From Ulva prolifera (lineage: Eukaryota > Chlorophyta > Ulvophyceae > Ulvales > Ulvaceae): DNA of 64,000 nucleotides. A model generated the notes under the pieces. That model had not been told where the DNA came from, did not search any database, and saw nothing but the letters and a program-made list of their open reading frames with translations. Where the stretch lies: the NCBI GenBank assembly GCA_023078555.1, contig CM041197.1, positions 4,795,810 to 4,859,809 on the forward strand, written 5' to 3'. Position numbers and translations under genes: made by a program. Every line of letters begins with the position of its first letter. Within the stretch, counting starts at the first letter, position 1. This document shows, in pieces, positions 12,361 through 25,986 of the stretch.

Positions 12361-13287
12361 GCATCGGCGTCGGGGCCGCGACGGCTGTGTGCGATTGTGT
12401 GCGTGTGCAGGCGGAGCACCTGTAGCCTAGAGACTCTAGGCTGTACAACTGTTGTCCCTGCTGCGCAAGCTCGCTCCGGAAGTGCTCGCTCTGCAAGTGG
12501 TGCATGGCTGGGTGCACAGAGATGGTACAGACGGGTTGATGAGGAGCGTTGGAGCTCGTGTAAAGTTCATGTTACTTCGGCTCGCACGTCGGCGTAGCCT
12601 CGACATCATTGGCTAGGCCAAGGTTGACTATGCTGATGCCCCTACACACTGGTTGTATGAGCGAAAGTGTTCTGCGGCTTCGGCCCGGAGAGCAGGACTG
12701 CGAAAGGATGGCTCGTGGCATGCTGCCGATCATGCATTTTATGGTCCTCCCCCAGAGATCGCCACACCATGCTGCAGTTCAGAAAAATTGCTGTGGGTCC
12801 GCCATATGCCTGCATGCGCAGGCGCCCACAAAAACGACAACCCACCCCTACAACGTCCTACATGCTGCAGCCGGTCCTTTCACCTGAGGCATGGCGGTGC
12901 CTCAACTTCCAGTCTGGGTGTGTGGTTTCGCGGCGAGACTGGACACACACACATATGCTGTGGCGCGTGCACACGCATGTCCTCTTAGGGACACGGCGAA
13001 ATTCAGATTTAATTCATTCTACACACAATGCCAACTCTGCTCTGTGCGGTGGCCACTGTGCCTCAGCGCAGCCCGCTACTATGTTGGGTTGGTTTTCATC
13101 TGCTCGGCTGCCTGACGGCCGCGCGGTGCCCAACCTAGGCAGTGGCTGCACAGGCTGCGGCCGCCCCGGGCGGCTGCATTCTATTTGCTAGACATCGTTC
13201 GTGCCCGGCGTCGCCTGCCGTGGCTTATTGGTATGCCACGACAATGTGCGTTACACAGGTACATGTGGTTCAGCACGTGGGCAGGGA

Positions 13288-13376
13288 GGGGGGGGGGGGG
13301 GGGGGGGGGGCCTGTGATGGCTTGCTTGTGGATTTACGGGAGCGTGTGTTTTTCGGGGGGGGGGGGGGGGGGGGGG
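13288..13376. repeat. Two long G homopolymer tracts
   Basis: Uninterrupted G runs at 13288-13310 and 13355-13376 are separated by about 44 bases. Both could form G-quadruplexes and are likely length-polymorphic. Confidence 0.85.
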
Positions 13377-15853
13377 TTGGGGCTGCGGATCAAAATCACG
13401 AAGGCGACGAGGCGGGGAGAACCGGGGCAACTCCACAAAGCTTCCGAACACATTCACTCCAGCACAACGCACCCCAGTCAGGGGTCGTGTCACACATGCC
13501 CACACAACGTTGAGTGGGCATGTGTGTTGCTGTGCGTGTGGGTGGTGGACAACACTAAGGCTGGGGGCGGGCATCACCACGAGGACAGTGCGAAACCGTT
13601 GTTAACAGCGCGCATCGGCAGCGAGGTGGTGGTTGTGCATGGCCGGCCCCTGGGCTGACTGTGGCTGATTCTGCCTGAAGTCATCCTCTGGTGGCGGGTG
13701 CCTGCTTTGGGCTGTGTCACAGGGACCAAGGCTACGCGGCAGGTGCTTTGGAGTTGTGGCGTAGGTGCAGCACCTACACCTGCCGGTGCATGCTGTCTCC
13801 AGCTACCATACATGTACACACTGGCAGGCAGGCCAGGCAACAGTTTGCACTGGGCTCCTGCAAACGTAGAGCAAGCGCTCGTGTGGGAACAGATGCATTG
13901 CGTTGCATTCCATTCAGGCAGGAGCGCCTGCGTGATCGCCCTGTGCAGAGCAGGATGGGTTCTGGCAAAGTGGTCTGTCTCAGCCAACAACACATATGTG
14001 AACGAGCCAGGAGGAGAAGTTGTATGTCAGTGCCCGTTGCACGAGACTAACTTTCAGAATGATTGCTGCGACTTGTGAATGATCACTGTGCGTTGTGCTA
14101 GCTATTGCCATGCAGGCACCCATGACAACTTGCAGGCCAGTGCTACAAGCAACATTGATGCACAGCTTCCCATGCTGCAGGAAGCAGACCCCGTGTGCGA
14201 GAGATCAGCACTGCTGCGGGTGATGCGATGTTGACGGTCGTGCGGCTTGGCCTGCCTAAGAGCCCGGGAGCTGAGCGATCATTCACGGCGACGACATCGG
14301 CCTGCAGCGCCACCGACGGCATAGTGCACCGTCATCCAAACGCCCAAGGCGCATCAGTAAGCATATACTGACCTATTACAGGCAATATACACACGCCTGT
14401 GTGATTGCCTGACCATTACAGCACCAGGATGTGCACGGAATCGCTGCGAGCTGTCCGTCAGTGCTCCCTCTTGCCGCTGTCGTCTGTTCACGTGCATCAG
14501 CATCTTGCTCACAGTGTGTTAGTTAGGACCGTCAATGGGGCAATGGACAAATGCGCAGGTGACGGAACTGCTGAGATGATGTGTCGGGCTTGCTCTATAT
14601 TTCCAGCCGTGCATGTGCACAGCATGCCTGGCTCAGAAACTGAGCAAGTCTACCAGCGTAAATATACATGGGGTTTCGGTGCAATTGAACATGCGATTGC
14701 CTCGACAGTGATGACTGCTGGGTTATAGCGCAACCGCTTACTGATGCCCGCCGTCGCTTCAGGCGCCACTGTGCAGATATGCAAGCCACAAAGAGATGAT
14801 GCACAGTGGGGAGGCATTCAGGATACCATTCTGTGGCAGGAGGCAGCCTTGGCTACGGAACCCAGAATCGATGACTAGCCACGCACTGCGCTATGCTGGA
14901 AGTCTTCAGCAGCGTCGAAGCACAAATCCAAACTTTGCTTCATAGATATTGACAACCGTCTTGGTGTACATGCGCATGTTCACAACTGGACTATGGTACC
15001 GATGATTGAATGCTGATCTCCAGGTGAAGCACCAGCCACACGCCAAGGTTGGCGCCCGGCGAGAAAATGACGCGCACTCCGCCGCCATGCTCCCGAAATT
15101 GGAAAATGTCGTTGCGTTGCGTTGACGCGTGAAGGCGCAGCGTACACAAGCATCTAGGATGTCATACCCCTGCGCACGTGGGGAGCCCTGCGCTCAGTAA
15201 TCTCACAGCGCTGCCGCTGACGTAACTACTGCATGGATGCGCAAGCTGTTGGCCGTGCACTGTCGCAGGCGGGATCCAGTACCGATGCCTGCAAGGATCA
15301 GAAGTGGTCGATGCCGTTGCTGCGGGCTGTTTTAGGACCCATGGCCATACGGCGCTGCTATAGCATCGCTAGTGGGCACGCCAGTGGCCTTTGAATTTGT
15401 TGGCAGCCTATCGTGTAGGCTCGATCGTGACATGTTCTGCTCTTTGCTGTAGAATCTTTCTGCCGACGTCCGACACTGACTTCTCTAAGGAGTGTTGCTC
15501 GCGGTTCGAACGTCACACAGTCTCTTCGATCTGTACGATAGCGTGTCCGTGAGTCCTCACTTCATGCAACGGGCCACCACCCATTGAACAAGCTGGATGG
15601 CATTCAAAATATATGAGAGGTCGAAGGCATGTATCGTATCTGCAATGACATCTGTCAAATCCATAGTCGGGGGCTGTGCTGCCTGTGCGCTGGCACAAGC
15701 ATCTGTGCCAAGTTTGTGGGACCTAAGGGTCTTCCTTGCAAACATTCACGCACACACTTCAATTTCAAAAACTTTTAGATTGGTTTATTCGCGATGTATG
15801 TGCGTTGAAAAGGTTTGTGCGGCATGAAAGTCACACGGTGTCCGTATGTGCAG

Positions 15854-18800
15854 GCTACCTCGAGGAGCTCTGGGCAGAAATTAGTGTGAAGCCTACGCAA
15901 AGCAACGCAAAATCAGGCACAGTATTAATTATGAGCGATGGAATCGATGTGACAGTTGTTCTGGATGCGGAGGGGCTGCGAGGAGCTATCGCGAACGGAG
16001 CAAAACATATCGAGTTGCGCGCTCACGTCGACCTGACGACATTGGAGCCCCTGGTAGATGGCAGAGGACTTTCGCGAGACAAAGTGCTAGGATTTCTGAG
16101 CGAGGAAGTGCAGACAATCCGGGTGCGTACTTGCGCTGCATTACACGAGTATCGGCAGTGCACCATCTCGAGAGCCGTCTTCCTAGCCCCTCGCAGCATC
16201 ATTTTCTACAATGGATGTGGATAATTTCGCCTAGCTGTACATCTGATGGAACATTGGCCAAGCGAATATGCATGCAGAGCGCGGTGCGCGGTCGTGCTGG
16301 TTCTATACAATATGGCAAGTCCATTGCAGATGCGACGCAAAGAGCACTGATTCATGCCAATTGGGGTCCTCTGGGAAGCCCCAGTTCAAGTTGGGCTTCA
16401 AAGGCCCTTGCGTATAAGATGAGCCTTCGTGCGATATTCGACAGCACATCGACGTAACAATGCCTTCTACATTCCATTCACGGCTTTGACACATTGACAT
16501 CATTCGTGATCTTCATGCTTGTGAAATTAGAAATCTTCTGTTCAGACATGGTCTTCGATCTGGCTCGCGCATGGTTTAACTGTCTCGATATACTCACAAT
16601 TCTCGCCGCTGCATTGATTTCCTGGCCCGTAAGTTTTCCTGGCCGTCAACGACATAATTAGATCAAAAGATCGTGTTTTTTGCCCACTTGCACCTTCGAG
16701 TGTGGTAACTGCGGTTACTGCATCAACTGTATCGGCTCGAGCACTGCTACAGATGTTTCTCACACGCATGCGATCGCCAGTGTTCTCCTCTCAGGAAAGA
16801 ATGTCACGTCAGTGCCAAAAATTCAGCGAGCCCTGCATGTGCTTACATACGAGCATTCACACGCATAGCGGCCAATCCGTGATCGCCTACACTCTGGCAT
16901 CCAAGTGAGCCAGTGAAGCCGTGGAACAAGCTGTGAAACCTGTGAATATGAACACACAACAGCAGCCATCTTGATCATCATCGATCTCCAACGCGCTCTT
17001 CTTATCCTGCAGGGGAGATGTGATTCCGAGCCAAAGGCGGGCCTGACGGTACCCCTCTCCGACACTACGGCACTGGTGCCCATGAGGCCCTCTCAGTGCC
17101 TCATTGTCACAGACATTGACCTAGTGACTGTCAAACACCGCAGTGTATGGCTGGACAATCTCTATTTCCGGCTGCGCCGTACTGATCAGTCTCGAACTCC
17201 GCTGCTGGTTACAGTCGACGCTCCTGGCGAGTTGTACCTGACGAATGTGACGATGCAAGGGGACAGTGTGGGCCCATGCCAGGCCCTTGTGTCTCGTTCA
17301 CTGGCACTGATGCAAGGTGTGTCTCCAGCTGATGCAGTGGGAGCCCAGTTGCACAACGCTGGTGCTGGGCAGACACCCCGAGCTGAGGCCATTTGCATCA
17401 TTGCTGTGATGTCAGCCATGCAGATCACTGTACTCCTCCGTCAGACCTTCTGGTGTGCTGGCTGTTCTTTGTAAGTGCTGAGTCTGCCATTCAGCTAGTG
17501 CATCATGGGGCGGGCCTGTGTATGCACCTGTGGTGTCCTTGGCAGCCAGTGCATGCAGCTGTGGTGTGTTGCTGAACACCGAACATGGCTGCACGTGCTT
17601 ACATGTAGCTGCTGCATCGAGCGCCAGAAGCTGCTATGCTTCTGCTGAGCTGCTGATCTTATTAGCCTGGGCTGGACAAATCACAAATTTGCCACTGTTC
17701 CACCTGATGTGCAGTGTGTTGTCTCACCTCGGACTCCCCCATGCTGACCTTTGCCTGATCCTGATCATCTGCATCAATGCTGTGTGGTTGGAGTGCCTGT
17801 GATAGGAATCGGCGTGCTTGTGTCACCTCCACGGGTCATCGCAGATCTGTTGTCTAGTTGTCAACCTCACCATGTGGGTGCAATGGCAGATGTTTGCTCC
17901 TGAGCCTGAGTTGACTACACAGCCAATTTGCTGTGCCCAACTGCCCCCACGAAGCTTGCGAGTAAACCTGAGTTGACAAGTGCTGCTCACAAGTACGGTG
18001 CAACAAGTATGGATTGGCAGCCTGGCTCAACACAGCCATGCACAACAGGAACATGCAGCCTTTGGCTTCTCATCCTCGAGAAGACCAGGAGCATGCTATC
18101 CAATAAATACATATGGAGGATGGGGCCTAGGCACGCCGATCCAGTTCGGCCTCTGCCGGGCTACCCCATTCTCGGGCCTCCAGACAGCGTGGTGCTGCTG
18201 CAAGTGTCTCCGTCTAGATGTGAGTTTCACCGGTGATGGGCAGGGCTCCGCAGTTTCACCGGTGATGGGCAGGGCTCCGCAGGCAGGCATTTCACAGCCC
18301 CAAAACCCACTGCATAGCAGCCCGATTTTGGTGTGATTTGGGCACCGACAGCCCCCGGGCTGTGCTGAGCCGAACACAACTGCCTTGCGATTGTATGTGT
18401 GCATGACAGGGCACCACATTCCCCGTCCCATGATGGCGGCACAGAAGGACTGACACTGTGCAACACGACCTCGCCGCCAGCCTCTTCCAGCAAACGCAGC
18501 CGCTAAGCAGTGAGAGAACCGTCGTCTCACGCTCCGTCCGCTCCTTGCGGTTCTGCGGCGGTACCATGCCGAGGCTGCTCGGTTGTGCTCATAGTTCTCA
18601 GTGCCTGTCTGCTGCTGCAGACTGCGAGCTGCGCAACATGGGTGGCGGCGTGTCGGTTGTGCTCGTGGAGGGCGGCACCGCCTCCCTTTCCAACACCGGC
18701 TTCATCAGCATGTTTTCGCCGGACCCCGCCGGCCTCGTGCAAGCCACGCTCCCGGGGTCCGCGGTGCGCCTAGAGAATATCACGACCGAGGCGGTCAGCG

Positions 18801-21800
18801 CCGCACACCCGTTCCGCCTCGGCGACGGCGCCGCCATCTACGCTGACAGTGTCACGGCCGTGTACAACGACTCGGCGGCGAAGGAGGTGCCGGCGCTGAC
18901 GATCGCGGACATCCCCGACGAGCGCCTGTTCCTCGCCACGACGGACCAGTGGCTTGTACAGCTGCAGGAGGTGCGCTTGCTGCTTCAGAACATGCGCCTT
19001 TGTGTGGCCTGTGTGGAGTCACCTCGCCGGCGGTTGCGCATGCTGGGAACAGCTGCAGCTATGCATTGCTACTTGTGGAACTCTGTGTGGCCATTTTTCT
19101 GGAGGAGCACGAATGCTGTCGGCGAGAGGCATGAGCAGGCGGGGTCCGTAGAGCGTGGGAAGGGTTCTGCGAGACAGCTGCACAAGGCTCACACGTGGCC
19201 ACGTTACATTCGGCTGTGACGGTGCTGCGCGGTGAACTCAATGAGGAGCTCAGCATAGCCGGCAGTGCGCCCTGCGCCTCTGCACAGGTCCAAGCCTTTG
19301 GCAGTAACACCGGGCTGCATTCGCATAGAGAAGTGCTACCATTGCATCAGCCTCGCTGCTGAAACAAGTTTGCAAACTGCCTGTGGGGGCCCGCATGCTC
19401 TAGATCAGGTAGTAGCTGTCGAAGGTCACAGTCTGGCGCCTGGAGCAGCGTCAAATGTTGTTCGGCCAGACAACCAGCCTGCACGAAGGCCGCATTTCCA
19501 CCTCGCTGAAATCAGGTTGCCGGCACAATGCGGATGGCGTTCCAGCGCTGTTTGTTCGCACATGCATGACTGTGTTCCTGCGTGCAGGACCTCGAGGGCG
19601 CACGGGTCGTCCCCTACGCTGCCTCCTCCAGCGGCGGCATCAGCGGCACAGTCCTGCTGGCCGTCATCCTCAGCGTTGTGGTCGTGTTTGCGGTGGCGTG
19701 CGTGCTCGCCTGGCGCCACACCCGCCACCGCCTCTCCTTCGATGCCTGGGGTCTGCCTGTGCGCCACCTGGTGTGCCCGCCCTCCCCTCCGCCACCTCTG
19801 CCTGCCACTGTCCCTCTCGCTATGCCAACGTTCCACACACCGTGTCGATTACTTAGGTGTGGTGTCGTAGCTGCCGCTGACAGAGTCAAACCCGCAGACG
19901 CTTCACCAGTCAACATGGCGCATGTGGCTGTGTGCCTTGTCCAGCGGAGCCATGACTTGGCTGCCCGGCGTTCTGGCACGATGCTTGTGTCAGCTGTCCA
20001 TCAGTTTGTCATGTAAGATGGGTGGTGGGCGTACTGTCCCAACAATCTCCGCCGCCAGTTTTGCGACCAGCATGACCGCATGCATGCCCAATGGCCCTGT
20101 GCCATAGATCACGGCTGCACAGATCCTCCTCACGCACCCATCTGGTCGCATGTTATTGTCCTAGTCAGAAACACTGCCACCACGGATTCACAATGCATGT
20201 CCACCGCATTCACATGTGCGGCTGCACACCACGCGCCGTCACACCGCCTCCCTTGTTGTACAGAAGTCAGATGGCGAGTCAGGGGCGCAGAGCCGCAGCC
20301 TGTCACAGCTGCCAACCCGACCCTCACAGCGCGCCAACGGCGGCTCCATCGGCCTCGAGTCCGGCCTGTCCGTGTCCTCCGCCTCCGCGGCCGCCCCACC
20401 CTCCCTCCCCCCCACCCGCACGCACCGCGACGTCGCCGAGCCGGAGCCTGCGTCCTGCACCAGCACCATAGACAAGAGCCCGATGCATGTGATCCCGCAC
20501 GTCGCCTTGACCACCCCGGTCGAGATCCACTCCGCAAGCACAATGTCAGACGGCCGTTCGAAGCACTCTCCACAGACTCCGATGCAGCTGCTCCCGCTGC
20601 GTGACCCCGCGTCGCTGCCACGTGCCGCACAGGCGGGCGCGGTGCGGCAACCGCAGCGGCTGCACAACTCAATGCACATCCAGTTTGCAGCGTCGATGTT
20701 CGAGACGTTCCCGCACGGCTTCCCGGCTGAGCACCCGTCGCCGTCGCGGGAAATGCGCGGTACGCATGGAATCCACCAGCTCGCGCTGGCGTCGGCACCG
20801 CAGCTCACGCGGGAGCTCATGGACGCTCTCCCTCCAGAGCCAGAAGCGTCAAGAGAAAACACCGGAACTGGCGGTTTCAGCCCGCAGCCCCGGCCTCGCC
20901 GCACGGGCTCAGACACCTTCACAGCTGCCGCGGTCGACTTCACCCCACGCGCCGGCGAGTCGGCAATGGCCGCACTTCAGGCAAGCCAGCCTGTTCATGG
21001 CCACCGCAGCGGCGCCGCGAGTGCTGGCTCTGCCTCGGGCCCAACGAGCGATGCCACACTGCCCCGCGGCAGCGGCAGCAACTCGGTGCCGATTGCTGCC
21101 CGGCCGCACAGGGACCGTGCGCCGTCAGGAATGAACAGCATGCATCTGTCTTCGTTCGAGCGCGCCGCCGGCAGCGGGAGCGAGCTCGATGTGCTTGATG
21201 TGATGGCGCCGCGGGGGTCCTCTGCAGGGGTGCCTGCTCCCGGCGCCTCTGGCACCATGCCCCTTCCGCCCTCTGCAGGCCGGAAGCCTGTGCGGAACGT
21301 GTTTGTGCCAGGGTCCGCCACGGCGGCACGGCCCTCTGCTGCGAGCTCACTCTGGCTGCAGCCGCGTAACCAGGACCCGGTGCCGCATGGCGGCACCGCG
21401 TGGCGGCTGCAGTCCTCACAGGGGTCTGACCTCACCAGTGGAGACATCACGGGCACCCCGGACACGGACATGACGCACACGCAGCTCCCGCTGCCCCCAG
21501 GTTACCTTGGCAACCACAGCCCCAACATCGGCGCTTCGCCAATCATGCTGACCCCCCGCCCGATGGCGCTCGGCGGCCAGGGTGCGCCCATCGCGGCCGC
21601 TGTGGACCGCGGCGGTGGCGACGGCAGTGCTCGCCCTGCAGAGGACCCGCCGGGTGCAGCAATGTACGCATTGCACAAGTATCGTGCCCGTGTCGCGGCG
21701 CAGGCTCAGGCCGGTTTAAGTGGCGGCACGGACACAGCATCTGGCCTCGCCGGCGGCACCGCGACGATTGGTGACCTCTCGGCGGGCCGGTCATCATGGC

Positions 21801-24077
21801 TGGACGGGACCGGCGACCTCACGCCCCCGCCGCCCAACGCATCGAGCGATGAGAAGCTTGACCACATTGATGCGCAGCTCGACAGCCTGTCGCGTGCAGT
21901 CGTGCTGAACTTGTACGAGCTCTTTGGAGGCAGCGAGCGGCGCCGAGGTGGTGCGGCCCTCCACCCTCCACGACCAGCTCCGACGATTTGACCTCGGCCT
22001 GTGCGTGTGCGTACATAACGTAATACACCACCACCACCACATGGTCATTGGCAGACGTGAGGGCCTCCGACGCGACGAGTTGGCATGCGGGGTTGCCTTT
22101 GTATACGCACAAGTATTGATGCCTCCATTGTACCCCCTGGACGCATTCACTCCCATCTGTCAGTTCGTCCTGGCGGTGCTGATTCCCTGTCCAATTATGT
22201 GCGCCACCACATCATGTACCTGCCGCGTTGCGCACCTGCAGCAAGTCCAGCCTCAGCACGCGCGTGCAGGGCAAGCGATCATCCAGTTTGCGAAGCGGCT
22301 GCACTCCCGCGAGGAGTTTGCGCTCAAGTTCTTCCTGCACCGCACCGACTACGAGGCCGAGGCGGCGTCGTATCGCAGCGCGCACCTCGGGTCGTTCATG
22401 CCGGCGGTGGAGCGGTATGTCGACAACGACGACGGCATGCTGCGCGACGCCGCGGGCAACCCGATGCCTCCGTGCATTATCATGGAGCGCGGGGAGTCCC
22501 TGCGGGACCGCATGATGCTCGCGCACACCGACAAGGCCGGGACTGCGCAGGTGCGCTGCCCCCCCACTGAGCCCGGCGACCCTTCGTACATGGCTGCTTC
22601 CTGGAAATTTATCCGCTCGATCGTGCGTGTGTCTGTTGCCGGTGTCTGCAAATGGACGAGGGGGACGTGGACATTGCGGCTGGTGTTGTATCTTCCATCC
22701 ACATCGGCTGACTTGCTTCCGCCCGCGCCCGTGTGGCCACACTGCACCATAACGCAGCGCGCAAAGCTGGGTTTCACTCTACACACTTCGCATTGAAGCA
22801 AGTTGACCCGCAAGTTGGCATGTGTACATGCATGCCACGCCCTGGAGCTAATATGCAGCATATACGATGCAGGGCTTATGGCTACGGCTTAGCATGCACC
22901 ACGTGCAGGTGCTTGTGAACGTTGCCCGCCGGCTTGCGGATCTTCACGACGCGGGCTGGGTCCATCGCGACCTCAAGCCCGGAAACGTGCTGTGGCTGCC
23001 GCGCAAGCAGCGGTGGACGCTCATCGACTTTGCGCTCGCCGCGGCCGTCGGCTCGGACGCGTCGGTCGTGTTCACGCCGAGCTACGCCGCGCCGGAGATC
23101 ATCCACGCCGCCGTCGACAAGCGGCCATCCGTCAAGGCGACGGCTGCGATGGACTCGTGGTCGCTCGGGGTGATGGCCTTCGAGCTCCTCACCGGCTGCA
23201 CGGTGTTCGACCACCAGGAGCCCGACATGAAGAAGGTATGCATGTCCGGGATTGCTCACCGCTGCCTGTTGACTGTGGGGACATTGCGGTCAATTCGATT
23301 GTGAGCACGCAGTCACATGCAGATGTTCTTGCTGTGTGAGGTGGCCGGGAGCGAACAGGTGCTAGTGAAATCGGCATTGCAGACGATGTACATGGTCTGC
23401 CAGGCATACGCCCTGACCCCCCTGACATGAGCTGGGGTTTGTCTAGATAGCATAAGCTCCTGGCAGGGTGTCAGACCCTAGTGCACGACTCCGCAGTGGC
23501 TCAGGCGCTGTTGACTGAGAGCACTCAAGTCGCTGGCAGCGGAGAACACACCATGCTGTGCGCAGTCGCTGCCAAGGCCTATCAAGCTGTACAACAAGCC
23601 ATGGTCGCGTCGTGCCCAGCGGTGGGAGCTGTGGTCAGATTGATTGTCAACATGAGTTTGAGCCATTTTGTGGCCGGTGACCAAGACCTGCGCCAGAGCA
23701 TCATACTCAGACAAACTTGAGGTGGCAATACACTACGTCAGCATGGGCCGTCGCGTAGTAGAACAGCAATATTGCCATACAGTATCGGGAACAAATCTGC
23801 TTGACCCAGACACGACTCAGGCATTCTCAAGGTGGGGGCTGTGGTGCAGGTGTACTGCCAGCTGCTGGGCGAGGAGCCGCTGCCGTGGGAGGGCGAGCGG
23901 CTGACGGCAGGCATGCGCAAGAGCCTCGGCATCTTCCGCTCCAACGTGCTGCGCCTGCTCGACCGCAACCCCGCCAAGCGCATGACGATGCAGCAGTTTG
24001 CCAACGCCAGCGAGGCCATCTTCGACTCCCGCACGATGGTGAACCGCGGCCGCGCCTCCCTCAGCGTCACGCAGTGA
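15854..24077 (+). CDS. Receptor-like membrane kinase with beta-helix-type ectodomain (first exon missing)
   Basis: Exons: 15854-16122, 17013-17316, 18621-18970, 19588-19758, 20264-21947, 22270-22550, 22909-23235, 23850-24077. Phases agree, giving 1204 residues from the first exon listed. Residues 1-308 form the ectodomain, homologous to the four tandem genes at 30-64 kb (CDSEPKAGLTVPL, WLDNLYFRL, LYLTNVTMQG). Residues ~327-349 are the membrane span (VLLAVILSVVVVFAVACVLAW), followed by basic RHTRHR. Residues 366-926 are a Ser/Pro/Ala-rich linker. The kinase begins at ELFGGSERRRGGQAIIQFAKR, with the ATP lysine in FALKFF, HRDLKPGNV, APEII and DSWSLGVMAFELL. The metal-binding DFG is DFA (LIDFALAAA), so activity is uncertain. 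The incoming exon phase shows an upstream exon, presumably with the signal peptide, which I could not locate. Ligand unknown. The last two-thirds of the model is firm. Confidence 0.85.
18224..18281. repeat. 29-bp direct duplication in a kinase intron
   Basis: Two adjacent identical units, 18224-18252 and 18253-18281, each containing TTTCACCGGTGATGGGCAGG. They lie in the intron between the exons ending at 17316 and starting at 18621. Confidence 0.85.
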
Positions 24078-25906
24078 TCTGCTTGCAGCAAGGTGCCCCA
24101 CGGTCAACATATTGCGGACGGCTGGTAGCATCGTTTTCGGGTGTCCGGCGTCACGAGATGTGCGCCTGAATGAGGGACATGCACGATGCTGGGCACGGTG
24201 GTGCCTTTTGGGTCGACCACCGTGTTTTTTACCTGATCAGCCAGTCCGATAAGTCAATGCACACCCATGCGCCAGAGCGATGTCGGCTGCGGTGTCGACA
24301 TGTATGTATCTACATCCTGCACAGACAGGGATGAGGAGGGGGGGCCCTGCAGCTACCCACGAAATCATGTGGCTTCAATGGGATATACTATCGCGGGAAG
24401 TCCTCCTGTATTTGCGGCGTGGAGCACAGCAACCTGTGTATTGGTCAGCCTCGCTGCCGAGTGCCAGAAGTGGGCCGGTGCAGCGCTTATGTCGGCCGAT
24501 GGGTGCGGGCAGTTGAACAATGACTGTGGCTCTGGATCTATTTTTTTTTATTCGTGCTATCTGCTTTCTCTGATTTTTGTATTGCGGTCCATGATGATAA
24601 TTATTGTGGCCTGCATGATGGAGTCAATGGAATGGACCACAGTCAATAGTGTCTGGTGGTGGGCTGCATGCTGGCACATGTGGATATGGCCGGGGCAAAT
24701 GTTAGGTATGCAATGGTTCTGTGCAAACAAGATTGTCGGTGTGTCATGAACAATGCAGTTGTAATCTCCTTGCTTTGCTACAGTCGAGTGGTGTCGCACA
24801 TGTGGCCACCTGCCGTCAAGGGGCTTTGGCGGAGAAGCAGGTACCAGTGTGGGAGGCGTGTAGGAACACAGCACGACCAGGCCCAACAGTAGCGGTCACA
24901 TAGTCTCAAGCGAAGAACAAGACGAAAAGTTCGGCCCGAAACACTGTGGCCGCACAGCACCTCCTCCAAGCAGACAGCCCCACGCCATGCACGCGCGCCA
25001 GGCACACAGGCTCCCACCACAACAGCCACCTAGACTAACAAACATAAGACTGCCCCAGAAACTGCCAGGCATACTGTTTGCAGGAGTTCTTAACACGTCG
25101 TCGTGGCATGACTTATCAAACGTCACGCCCTGATTATCGATATCTCCACCACACCGGGAACGCAAAAATATCTGTCTATTTCTGATTCCTGGTTCACCGT
25201 GTCGTCGATCTCAGCGAATTTATGTCTCTGCATGGGCTACTAGTTCCTTGCTCGCAGCGGCATATCAATTGAGGGGGAGGGCGTCTGCGTTGATGCGATC
25301 TGCCGGTGTACATGCATGGCGATTCGGGCCGCTGTTCAGACCGCACTGCAGGCTGCGGACGCTAGCAATAGTGGGATCTGTTGAGCTCCCTGCTCATTTT
25401 TGTGGCCTGCACCGGTCGCCTGCGAGTCACATGTGATGGTGTCACACGGTAGAGCGCCTCGATCCAGCAATTGCGTAGCGTTGTCTCCACCAAGCGTTCC
25501 ACACACCGGGCATCACCGCAATAGTATGTATGCTCGAAACCATATGTTATCACCATGTACTAACATCATCGATGCGTATGGGTGCATGCACACACTGTGT
25601 CACACAGGATTCCCGTGCGCACACGCGTCATGCCGTGGCATATGATATGATATCATGATGGCGTACTCCTTGCAAGTGAGGGCCCGGGTGCCTCCAATTG
25701 GACTCCTCCATTGTCCTTAAGGCTCTGTATAGGATGCGAATATATTATGAATGGTGCAAGCTTCGCCTGCAGTTAGGGGCCCTGTAGATTTTGAATGCCC
25801 TGTAGATTTTGAATAATCGGGTTCACATGATCTCGAGTCGCGCAATTTAGGCTACCCATATAATAACCAATTCCCTTGCATCTTTCATCAATTTAACACC
25901 ATCAAA
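24078..25906. other. Intergenic region downstream of the kinase
   Basis: No gene is recognised. The region is AT-richer than the exons and contains scattered ATGATAATTATT-like stretches near 24590. Open frames are short and overlapping on both strands. Confidence 0.5.
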
Positions 25907-25986
25907 GCTGTTATGGCCGAGCGGTCTAAGGCGCTGTGTTCAGGTCGCAGTCCTTCGGGGCGCAGGTTCGAATCCTGCTGACAGTA
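25907..25986 (+). tRNA. tRNA-Leu (anticodon CAG)
   Basis: Acceptor stem GCTGTTA (25907-25913) pairs with TGACAGT (25979-25985), with two G-T wobbles. The D arm is GGCCGAGCGGTCTAAGGC. The anticodon stem CTGTG/CGCAG encloses loop TTCAGGT with anticodon CAG. There is a long class II variable arm, a T arm with GGTTCGAATCC, and discriminator A. No intron and no encoded CCA, as expected for a nuclear gene. A TTTT run about 28 bases downstream can stop RNA polymerase III. Confidence 0.93.

Larger units (their letters stand above)
12075..15853. other. Intergenic region between ASS and the receptor kinase
   Basis: No gene is recognised in this ~3.8 kb. It begins with the ASS 3' UTR and holds a 46-bp duplication near 12269 and two long G tracts near 13288 and 13355. 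It should contain the unresolved first exon and promoter of the kinase gene. A short open frame around 15646-15770 begins with a hydrophobic, Ala/Cys-rich segment that could be a signal peptide, but no splice junction could be confirmed. Confidence 0.45.
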
